A DNA stretch of 5,335 nucleotides, from assembly GCA_046597185.1 (NCBI GenBank), contig JBKJLF010000146.1, positions 1 to 5,335 on the forward strand, in the 5' to 3' direction. This document shows, piece after piece, positions 1 to 5,000 of the stretch. The stretch is from CAMBDR01 sp046597185 (lineage in GTDB: Bacteria; Pseudomonadota; Gammaproteobacteria; Burkholderiales; Burkholderiaceae_D). Under the pieces are notes generated by a model. That model saw nothing but the letters and a program-made list of their open reading frames with translations. It did no database searches and was not told where the DNA came from. The position numbers and the translations under genes are program-made. Each line of letters opens with the position of its first letter. Position 1 is the first letter of the stretch.

Positions 1-73
1 AACCGGCGGTGATGAAGCGAAGCAGGCCGCGCTCGGTCAGCTTTTCATTAAGGTGGTCAAGTCGGGCGTTCAT
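1..73 (-). CDS. cysN: Sulfate adenylyltransferase large (GTPase) subunit, N-terminal fragment cut by window edge
   Basis: Only the first 24 codons are present, reading MNARLDHLNEKL then TERGLLRFITAG; the gene continues beyond base 1. The LLRFITAG stretch is what immediately precedes the P-loop (GSVDDGKST type) in CysN proteins, where E. coli has LLRFLTCG. The P-loop itself lies off the window. CysN is the GTPase subunit that drives APS formation by CysD. The start is well supported: the ATG shares its A with the cysD TGA stop (TGATG), and an AGGA Shine-Dalgarno at 82-85 lies 8 nt upstream. The tight junction implies translational coupling and a CysDN complex made in step. Whether the protein is a stand-alone CysN or a CysN-CysC fusion carrying APS kinase cannot be seen. 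Identity is inferred from this short stretch plus its position after cysD. Confidence 0.88.
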   Translation of the reverse strand, partial: MNARLDHLNEKLTERGLLRFITAG

Positions 74-999
74 CAGAAGTATCCTGCTTTCTTACGTTTT
101 TCCATCGATGCTTCGGAGGTCTGGTCATCCATCCCGGTGGCGCCGCGTTCGGTGATTTGCGTGATGGCGGTTTCGGCGATGATGGCATCGACCGTGGCGG
201 CATCGGATGCGACCGGGCAGGTGCATGAAATATCGCCGACGGTGCGAAACCGCACGGTTTGCGTTTCAACGGTTTCACCCGGTAAGGCGGGCGTGAGATC
301 GGTGAGCGGCACCAGCAAACCGGAGCGCGGTATCACTTGCCGTTGATGGGCGAAATAAATATGGGGTAACGCTAATTGTTCGCGCGCAATGTATTGCCAG
401 ACATCAAGTTCAGTCCAGTTTGAAATCGGGAACACCCGCATATTTTCGCCAGGATGAACCCGCGTGTTGTACAAATCCCATAATTCCGGGCGCTGCGCTT
501 TGGGATCCCATTGGCCGAATTCATCGCGGAAGGAAAAAATCCTTTCCTTGGCGCGGGCTTTTTCTTCATCCCGGCGCGCGCCGCCGATGCAGGCGTCAAA
601 CTTGTGGGTTGCAATGGTTTCCAGCAAGGTGACCGCTTGTGCCGCATTGCGTGAATCGGTGGCCGGGTTGCGCAGGCGCACGGTACCCAGCCTGATCGAT
701 TCTTCGACTGAGCCGACGATTAAGGTTTCACCCAGTTCGGCGACCCGACGATCACGGAATTCGATCACTTCCGGGAAATTGTGGCCGGTATCGACATGAA
801 CCAGCGGGAAAGGAAATTTGCCGGGGCGGAAGGCTTTTTCGGCAATGCGCAATAACACCACCGAATCTTTACCGCCCGAAAACAAGAGCGCGGGGCGGGT
901 GCATTCAGCCGCCACTTCGCGCATGATGTGGATTGCTTCCGACTCTAAATAGTCGAGATGGCGTTGATTCAGTTGAGAAACAGAAGGGGACTTATCCAT
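73..999 (-). CDS. cysD: Sulfate adenylyltransferase small subunit (ATP sulfurylase, CysD)
   Basis: This is a 308-residue protein, close to the 302 of E. coli CysD. With CysN it makes adenylyl sulfate (APS) and pyrophosphate from ATP and sulfate in the cytoplasm, the first step of sulfate assimilation. Visible signatures are the PP-loop SGGKDS at residues 41-46, LVHVDTGHNFPE near 66-77, the GGARRDEEKARAKERIFSFRD-like block at 139-159, WDPKAQRPELW at 164-174, VFPISNWTELDVWQYI at 189-204, and the family-typical KRKKAGYF C-terminus. I chose the ATG at 999 because its N-terminus (MDKSPS...LESEAIHIMREVAAE) matches the family. An in-frame ATG at 1098 would add 33 unrelated residues and overlap cysH by 82 bp. 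The gene lies 17 bp after cysH with no clear Shine-Dalgarno, and its stop overlaps the cysN start. No damage is visible. Confidence 0.96.
   Translation of the reverse strand: MDKSPSVSQLNQRHLDYLESEAIHIMREVAAECTRPALLFSGGKDSVVLLRIAEKAFRPGKFPFPLVHVDTGHNFPEVIEFRDRRVAELGETLIVGSVEESIRLGTVRLRNPATDSRNAAQAVTLLETIATHKFDACIGGARRDEEKARAKERIFSFRDEFGQWDPKAQRPELWDLYNTRVHPGENMRVFPISNWTELDVWQYIAREQLALPHIYFAHQRQVIPRSGLLVPLTDLTPALPGETVETQTVRFRTVGDISCTCPVASDAATVDAIIAETAITQITERGATGMDDQTSEASMEKRKKAGYF
82..85 (-). promoter_or_regulatory. Ribosome binding site for cysN inside the cysD 3' end
   Basis: AGGA on the minus strand lies 8 nt before the cysN ATG and inside the last codons of cysD (within the A-G-Y-F coding stretch). 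It fixes the cysN start at 73 and means ribosomes can initiate cysN independently or by re-initiation after the overlapping cysD stop. Confidence 0.6.
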
Positions 1000-1016
1000 A
1001 GGGTATATTCGATTCT

Positions 1017-1775
1017 TTAGACTGATTTGATTCGTATTAGCTTGCCATCGACAAAATGCAAGCCGCATTCTTTGGAGTCGGGGTTTTCCCACCACCAACG
1101 GCCCGCGCGCACATCTTCGCCCGGTTCAATGGCGCGAGTACAAGGTTCGCAGCCGATGGAGGGATAACCACGATCATGCAAGGCATTATAGGGCACTTGC
1201 TGGCTGCGCAGGTAGTGCCAAACGTCGTCTTCGCTCCAGTCTGCCAGTGGATTGAATTTTTCAAGGCCATGGGCGGTGTCGTATTCTTGCACTGCCAGTT
1301 CGGCCCGTGTGGTGGATTGAGAACGCCGCTGCCCGGTTACCCACGCCTGTTTGCCCGCCAAGGCGCGCCCCAACGGTTCGACTTTGCGAATCCGGCAGCA
1401 TTCTTTGCGCAGTTCAATGCTGTCGTAAAACCCATTCAAGCCGTTTTGGCTGACATAAGCTTGCACTGCCTGCGGGGCGGGGCGGTACAGCGTGATATCG
1501 TAATCATAAGTGGCTTTGACGCGGGCGATCATGTCCAGAGTCTCGGCATGCATACGACCTGTTTCGAGTGAGAATATGCCAATCGGCAATTTTTCCTTCA
1601 TAATCAGGTCGGTGATGACCATGTCTTCAGCTGCGAGACTGGAGGCAAATACCGCAGATGGATATTGCTTGGCAACCAGGTGCAAGGTTTTACGCGTGGC
1701 GTCAAGCAGATTGGAGAAATCCGGGTTGTTGTTGCCGTTGTTGCCGCTGTTGCTATTTGTGCTCGTGTCGCTCAT
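1017..1775 (-). CDS. cysH: Assimilatory APS reductase, [4Fe-4S] type (phosphoadenylyl/adenylyl-sulfate reductase family)
   Basis: This 252-residue cytoplasmic enzyme reduces an activated sulfate to sulfite using thioredoxin-type thiols. It has the PP-loop-like SSLAAED at residues 45-51 and TGQRRSQSTTRA from 147. Cys126-Cys127 (ECCRIRKVEPL) and Cys209-x2-Cys212 (GCEPCTRA) form the four-cysteine set that binds a [4Fe-4S] cluster in APS reductases. Cys237 in ECGLH is the catalytic cysteine. Enterobacterial PAPS reductases lack the cluster cysteines, so by family knowledge this enzyme should use APS made directly by CysDN. The start overlaps the upstream stop (ATGA at 1772-1775), and a weak AGG lies 7 nt before it. 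The first 18 or so residues are an Asn/Ser/Gly-rich tail with no family similarity that I recognise. Substrate choice is inferred from the cysteines; the family assignment is secure. Confidence 0.95.
   Translation of the reverse strand: MSDTSTNSNSGNNGNNNPDFSNLLDATRKTLHLVAKQYPSAVFASSLAAEDMVITDLIMKEKLPIGIFSLETGRMHAETLDMIARVKATYDYDITLYRPAPQAVQAYVSQNGLNGFYDSIELRKECCRIRKVEPLGRALAGKQAWVTGQRRSQSTTRAELAVQEYDTAHGLEKFNPLADWSEDDVWHYLRSQQVPYNALHDRGYPSIGCEPCTRAIEPGEDVRAGRWWWENPDSKECGLHFVDGKLIRIKSV
1725..1757 (-). repeat. Asn-rich triplet tract (AAC/GGC/AGC) in the 5' end of cysH
   Basis: Codons 7-17 of cysH are almost all AAC, GGC or AGC and encode NSNSGNNGNNN. The DNA is a degenerate trinucleotide repeat. 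Length changes in steps of three would keep the frame and only lengthen or shorten a flexible tail ahead of the folded domain, which starts near residue 20. The composition can be read directly; variability is inference. Confidence 0.5.
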
Positions 1776-2323
1776 GTGTTAGCCTGCCCAACTGTTGCTA
1801 CGTGACCACGTTCGCTACGACGAAATAATGGTTGCTTTTGATCGAGTGAATCCTGATAGGTTTCAGAAAAGACACTCAAACCTTTCAATGCATCTTGAAT
1901 ATCTTTATCTGCCCGCACTTCATAGGCATCAAAGCCAACGCGCTTCATGTAAAACAATTGATCGCGCAATACATCGCCAATGGCGCGAATTTCACCCGTG
2001 TAGCCCAGACGGCGGCGCAAATTATAGGCAATTGAAAAGCCGCGCCCATCGGAAAACTTGGGGAAATCAATCGCAATCACGGCAAAATGGCTTAAATCGG
2101 CCGCGATATCGGTCGCTTGTGCGGAACTAGCCAGCCATACCCCAAGTTGGGGCCGCTGCGCCAAACTGGCGCGTTGTGCCTGCCACACGGCGAGCGGTAC
2201 AATGGCACTCTCATCAGGCACACTGATACTGGCGGCATCGTCACCTTCTTCCAGGCGCAGTAGCGCCCAATGATTGGCAATAACGGCTTGGTTTTTAATC
2301 ATTTGTGGGCGAGTTTCAAGCAT
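1772..2323 (-). CDS. DUF934 family protein of the sulfite reductase operon, function unknown
   Basis: This 183-residue protein belongs to the DUF934 family, recognised from the conserved core at about residues 59-137. Key blocks are LGVWLAS, IAIDFPKFSDGRGFS (84-97), LRRRLGY (102-108), EIRAIGDVLRDQLF (111-124) and KRVGFDAYEV (127-136). Some databases label the family a probable oxidoreductase, but no enzymatic role is established that I know of. I find no cysteine in the whole sequence, so it cannot itself hold a cysteine-ligated Fe-S cluster. No signal peptide or membrane segment is visible, so it is probably cytoplasmic. It overlaps the cysI 3' end by 8 bp and the cysH start by 4 bp, suggesting a role tied to sulfite or APS reduction. 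Start choice: AGGAG at 2333-2337 lies 9 nt from the ATG at 2323 but only 3 nt from an in-frame ATG at 2329 (which would give 185 residues). Family resemblance begins near MIKNQAVIANHW. Confidence 0.9.
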   Translation of the reverse strand: MLETRPQMIKNQAVIANHWALLRLEEGDDAASISVPDESAIVPLAVWQAQRASLAQRPQLGVWLASSAQATDIAADLSHFAVIAIDFPKFSDGRGFSIAYNLRRRLGYTGEIRAIGDVLRDQLFYMKRVGFDAYEVRADKDIQDALKGLSVFSETYQDSLDQKQPLFRRSERGHVATVGQANT

Positions 2324-4007
2324 ATTCATCTTCTCCTACCAATTGCCCACCTTTGATCCGGGTGGCGTAAACATGTTCTTTAAATGGCGCAATGCCAAGC
2401 CGTAGTGCGGTATCAATAAAACGCTCATGCTCGATCCGGTCGCGCACATACACTTGCAAAATGCGCTCGATTACACCGGGCATTTGCTGCGCCGAAAACG
2501 ACGGGCCAATAATTTTACCTATCGAACTGGCATTGCCTTGCGCTCCGCCGATGGAAACCTGATACCACTCCGAACCATCTTTATCAACCCCCAAAATGCC
2601 GATATTGCCGACATGGTGGTGGCCGCAGGCATTGATACAGCCTGAGATATTGAGTTCGATTTCGCCAATGTCGTGCTGGAAATCGATATCATCAAAGCGC
2701 TCGGCAATGGCGGCGGCAATCGGAATCGATTTGGCATTGGCCAAGGAACAAAAGTCACCACCGGGGCAGCAAATCATATCGGTCAATAAACCAATATTGG
2801 GTGTCGCCAAGCCATGGGCTTTGGCTTCTTGCCAGAGCGCGAACAGTTCAGAATCGAGCACATCGGCCAACACCAGATTTTGTTCATGGGTGACGCGTAA
2901 TTCGCCAAAGCTATAGCGATCGGCCAAATCGGCGATAAAATCCATTTGTTGCGCCGTGGCATCGCCGGGCGGGACACCAGTTTTTTTCAGCGATAACAGG
3001 GCAATCGAATAACCCGCTACTTTGTGGGGCTTGATATTGCGTTTTAGCCAGTTATCAAAGGCCTTGTTATCGGCGCGCAATTGTGCCAGCGCATTGTTGG
3101 GGGTAATGGTTTGGTAGGCGGGCGGGGCAAAAAAAGCGCTTACCCGATCCATTTCTGCTTGTGTCAGGGTGGCGGGGCCGTCTTTCAGGTCTTGCCATTC
3201 TTGCTCGACCTGGCGGGCAAATTCTTCCGCACCCATGGCTTTCAATAAAATTTTGATGCGCGCCTTGTATTTGTTGTCCCGGCGGCCATTTGCATTATAG
3301 ACGCGCATGATGGCTTCGATATAACTTAACATGTGTTCACGCGGTAAAAATTCGCGAATCGTACTGCCAATGATGGGGGTGCGCCCCATGCCGCCACCCA
3401 CCATGACGCGAAAGCCAATTTCCTTCTGTTCGTTATGGACGACGGTCAGGCCAATATCGTGAATCGCAATGGCGGCACGATCTTCTTTGGCACCATTGAT
3501 GGCCACTTTAAATTTACGCGGCAAAAAGGCAAATTCGGGATGGAAGGTGCTCCACTGGCGCAAAATTTCGGCATAAGGCCGTGGGTCGATGATTTCATCG
3601 GCCGCAACGCCTGCGTATTCGTCTGACGTGGTGTTGCGGATGCAATTGCCCGAGGTTTGAACCGCATGCATTTCAACGGTGGACAAATCATGCAAAATAT
3701 CGGGGGCTTGCTCAAGATTGATCCAGTTAAACTGGATGTTTTGGCGGGTTGTGAAGTGGCCATAACCACGATCATATTTGCGCGCAATATGGGCGAACAT
3801 GCGCATTTGGGCCGACGATAATAAACCATACGGTACGGCAATGCGCAACATATAGGCGTGGCGTTGGTGATACAAACCATTTTGCAGGCGCAAAGGCAGA
3901 AATTCTTCTTCTTGCAATTCGCCCGCCAAGCGTCGCTGTACCTGGTCGCGAAACTGCGCCACTCGCTCCTTGATGATTAAGTGGTCGTATTGGTCATAGC
4001 GATACAT
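2316..4007 (-). CDS. cysI: Assimilatory sulfite reductase hemoprotein (siroheme, [4Fe-4S]; nitrite/sulfite reductase family)
   Basis: This 563-residue cytoplasmic enzyme reduces sulfite to sulfide with six electrons; E. coli CysI is 570 residues. The siroheme/cluster ligands are Cys414-x5-Cys420 (CPGGDFC) and Cys457-x3-Cys461 (GCINACGHHH). Anion- and siroheme-contacting basic residues are visible as Arg88 (FTTRQNIQFNW), Arg124 (GNCIRNTTSDE) and Lys165/Lys167 (LPRKFKVAINGA). By motif these correspond to E. coli Arg83, Arg153, Lys215 and Lys217. The two ferredoxin-like/SiR repeats are near residues 45-110 and 330-395. An additional Cys413 precedes the first ligand. AGGA at 4014-4017, 6 nt before the ATG, supports the start. 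No flavoprotein CysJ lies in the window, so the electron donor is unknown. Linkage to cysH and cysDN makes sulfite a much better substrate guess than nitrite. The gene overlaps the DUF934 start by 8 bp. Confidence 0.95.
   Translation of the reverse strand: MYRYDQYDHLIIKERVAQFRDQVQRRLAGELQEEEFLPLRLQNGLYHQRHAYMLRIAVPYGLLSSAQMRMFAHIARKYDRGYGHFTTRQNIQFNWINLEQAPDILHDLSTVEMHAVQTSGNCIRNTTSDEYAGVAADEIIDPRPYAEILRQWSTFHPEFAFLPRKFKVAINGAKEDRAAIAIHDIGLTVVHNEQKEIGFRVMVGGGMGRTPIIGSTIREFLPREHMLSYIEAIMRVYNANGRRDNKYKARIKILLKAMGAEEFARQVEQEWQDLKDGPATLTQAEMDRVSAFFAPPAYQTITPNNALAQLRADNKAFDNWLKRNIKPHKVAGYSIALLSLKKTGVPPGDATAQQMDFIADLADRYSFGELRVTHEQNLVLADVLDSELFALWQEAKAHGLATPNIGLLTDMICCPGGDFCSLANAKSIPIAAAIAERFDDIDFQHDIGEIELNISGCINACGHHHVGNIGILGVDKDGSEWYQVSIGGAQGNASSIGKIIGPSFSAQQMPGVIERILQVYVRDRIEHERFIDTALRLGIAPFKEHVYATRIKGGQLVGEDEYA
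2333..2337 (-). promoter_or_regulatory. Ribosome binding site for the DUF934 gene, deciding between two starts
   Basis: AGGAG on the minus strand sits inside the last codons of cysI. Its spacing is 9 nt to the ATG at 2323 and only 3 nt to the ATG at 2329, so 2323 is the better start. It is the strongest Shine-Dalgarno I see in the gene cluster, which implies the DUF934 protein is translated efficiently rather than only by read-through from cysI. Confidence 0.6.
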
Positions 4008-4013
4008 TTGAAA

Positions 4014-4017
4014 TCCT
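4014..4017 (-). promoter_or_regulatory. Ribosome binding site for cysI
   Basis: AGGA within AAAAGGATTT on the minus strand lies 6 nt from the cysI ATG, a good spacing, and confirms the start at 4007. Confidence 0.55.
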
Positions 4018-4049
4018 TTTGTATAAAATCAAAATCTGGAGTAGAACTT

Positions 4050-4075
4050 CTGGAAAGCTGAAAATAGCAGCCCAG
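4050..4075 (-). other. Imperfect hairpin in the TSUP-cysI spacer
   Basis: On the minus strand CTGGGCTG (4075-4068) can pair with CAGC (4060-4057) plus CCAG (4053-4050). This leaves a TTT bulge and a 7-nt loop CTATTTT. It begins 4 bases after the TSUP stop. There is no run of T after it, so it is not a convincing intrinsic terminator. It could be an mRNA stability or processing element setting different levels of TSUP and cysI, or chance. The remaining 40 or so bases to cysI contain TATACA at 4020-4025 but no matching -35 that I can defend. Confidence 0.25.
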
Positions 4076-4078
4076 CGA

Positions 4079-4852
4079 CTAGAATATCAGTTTGGCGGCC
4101 ACTGTGGTTAAGGTGGTTGCTAATAAACCACGCAAGAAGCGTTCCGGTACGGCGCGTGCCATATACGAACCCAGCGTAATGCCAGGAACCGAACCAATCA
4201 GGAGGGTTGCCAAAAGTGTCCAATCAATCGAACCCAAATACCAATGCCCGAAGGCTGCAATCGCAGTAAGCGGTACGGCGTAGGCGATATCGGTGCCAGC
4301 AATTTCGGCGGGTGTTAAGTGCGGGTATAATATCACTAATAAGGTTGCGCCGATTGCACCAGCACCAATCGATGAAATCGTTACCAAAGCACCTAACACG
4401 ATACCTGATATGATGGTAGCTGCAGCTAATGCCTTACCCTGTAATTGGTGTTCTGGATGCGAGTTGATCCATTCCATCATTTTGCGTTTGAATAATAATG
4501 CGCATACAGTAAGTAACACCGAGCAGGCAATCGAATAGCGTATGATCAGGCCAATTTCTTTGTTGAGCGAGCCAAATTCCTTGAGCCAAAGCGTGGCCAA
4601 AATCGCCGAGGGCAAAGCGCCAATGCACAGGAATTTGACGATTTGCCAATTTACCGTACCACGTAAACGATGGGTAAACGTGCCCGCGCTTTTGGTGACA
4701 GCCGCAAATGCCAGATCAGTTCCGACGGCAACCGAGGGCGACACACCAAACAGCAAAGTCAGCATGGGCGTCATCAACGAACCACCACCCACGCCAGTCA
4801 TGCCGACCAGTAAGCCGACTGCAAAACCTGAAAATATAAATGATAGTGTCAT
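4079..4852 (-). CDS. TSUP family (TauE/SafE, DUF81) membrane permease, probable sulfite or sulfur-oxyanion exporter
   Basis: This 257-residue, very hydrophobic inner-membrane protein has about eight predicted helices by eye. The two TSUP repeat halves are visible. The first (about 8-90) contains GLLVGMTGVGGGSLMTPML, VGTDLAFAAVTKSAG and RGTVNWQIV. The second (about 150-232) contains GALVTISSIGAGAIGATLL, AGTDIAYAVPLTAIAAFGHW and GSIDWTLLATLLIGSVPG. The paired GTDLAFA/GTDIAYA and VNW/IDW motifs mark the internal duplication. Known relatives move sulfite, sulfoacetate, taurine-derived or other organosulfur anions. Next to cysI, the likely task is exporting surplus sulfite, or less likely importing sulfate, since no other sulfate transporter is in the window. 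A GAGG at 4857-4860, 4 nt before the ATG, supports the start. It lies 71 bp ahead of cysI on the same strand, so it is probably the first gene of the operon. Family is clear; substrate and direction are inferred. Confidence 0.88.
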   Translation of the reverse strand: MTLSFIFSGFAVGLLVGMTGVGGGSLMTPMLTLLFGVSPSVAVGTDLAFAAVTKSAGTFTHRLRGTVNWQIVKFLCIGALPSAILATLWLKEFGSLNKEIGLIIRYSIACSVLLTVCALLFKRKMMEWINSHPEHQLQGKALAAATIISGIVLGALVTISSIGAGAIGATLLVILYPHLTPAEIAGTDIAYAVPLTAIAAFGHWYLGSIDWTLLATLLIGSVPGITLGSYMARAVPERFLRGLLATTLTTVAAKLIF

Positions 4853-4872
4853 AACGCCTCGCGCAAAGTTTG

Positions 4873-4914
4873 AGGAAGTGTATTAGACTAGGCCCTTATT
4901 ACAAACAACTTCCT
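4873..4914. repeat. 7-bp inverted repeat with 28-bp spacer in the operon leader
   Basis: AGGAAGT at 4873-4879 is an exact inverse complement of ACTTCCT at 4908-4914. It lies 21-62 bp upstream of the TSUP start. It could be a pair of regulator half-sites about three to four helical turns apart, a stem in the TSUP leader RNA, or chance. The weak minus-strand promoter candidate lies between its arms. Confidence 0.3.
4882..4908 (-). promoter_or_regulatory. Weak candidate promoter for the TSUP-cys operon
   Basis: On the minus strand TCTAAT at 4887-4882 matches five of six bases of the -10 consensus. TTGTTT at 4908-4903 is a poor -35, and the 15-bp gap is short. A poor -35 is usual at CysB-activated promoters, but the call is a guess from the sequence alone. 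Confidence 0.2.
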
Positions 4915-4950
4915 AATCATTTGCTTATATGCCAAATCGATATATAGGAA

Positions 4951-4979
4951 ATTCAATCTGAATTGTTGTTGGATTGAAT
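4951..4979. repeat. 8-bp perfect inverted repeat, candidate CysB operator
   Basis: ATTCAATC at 4951-4958 is the exact inverse complement of GATTGAAT at 4972-4979, with a 13-bp spacer. A nested dyad, AATTCA-ATC-TGAATT at 4950-4964, shares the left arm, so three related half-sites are packed into about 30 bp. It ends 21 bp before the cysB ATG, where a bound regulator would block or abut cysB transcription, fitting autorepression by a LysR-type protein. A role as operator is inference, because CysB sites are poorly conserved and cannot be matched by eye. Confidence 0.45.
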
Positions 4980-4980
4980 C

Positions 4981-4990
4981 CTTTTAAAAG
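4981..4990. repeat. 10-bp palindrome CTTTTAAAAG beside the cysB start
   Basis: This is a perfect self-complementary decamer directly after the 29-bp dyad and 10 bp before the cysB ATG. It may be part of the operator array. Its AAAAG is also the only purine-rich stretch near the start apart from GAG at 4996-4998, so cysB has a weak ribosome binding site. AT-rich palindromes of this length can arise by chance. Confidence 0.25.
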
Positions 4991-5000
4991 AAAATGAGAT

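Larger units (their letters stand above)
4853..5000. promoter_or_regulatory. Divergent control region between the TSUP-cys operon and cysB
   Basis: This 148 bp non-coding stretch is about 34% GC by my count, clearly more AT-rich than the genes beside it. It must carry the cysB promoter on the plus strand and most likely the promoter of the TSUP-cysI-DUF934-cysHDN operon on the minus strand. It contains two separated inverted repeats and a short palindrome, described as separate entries. LysR-type regulators typically bind such divergent regions, repressing their own gene and activating the opposite one. No strong sigma-70 promoter is evident on either strand, which would suit an activator-dependent promoter. 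TATATA at 4941-4946 is the best plus-strand -10 guess. Confidence 0.7.

Noticed and set aside
53..346. 97-codon plus-strand open frame opposite the end of cysD
   Set aside because: Antisense shadow of cysD with low-complexity Ser/Val-rich translation and no family signature.
1000..1098. N-terminally extended cysD starting at the ATG at 1098
   Set aside because: It would add 33 residues unlike any CysD and overlap cysH; family resemblance starts at the ATG at 999.
1056..1571. 171-codon open frame on the plus strand opposite cysH
   Set aside because: It lies wholly antisense to a strongly supported cysH, its translation has no family features I recognise, and it has no ribosome site or flanking partner. 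Long antisense frames are common opposite GC-biased codons.
3446..3880. 144-codon alternative minus-strand frame within cysI
   Set aside because: It runs in another frame of an intact, motif-complete cysI; the translation has no domain features.
4050..4075. Rho-independent terminator after the TSUP gene
   Set aside because: The stem has a three-base bulge and is not followed by a T-run on the minus strand, so I list it only as a hairpin of unknown role.
4994..5000. Alternative cysB start at the ATG at 4994
   Set aside because: It is out of frame with the CysB coding sequence, which begins at 5001 with the family-typical MNIHQLRFVREAV.
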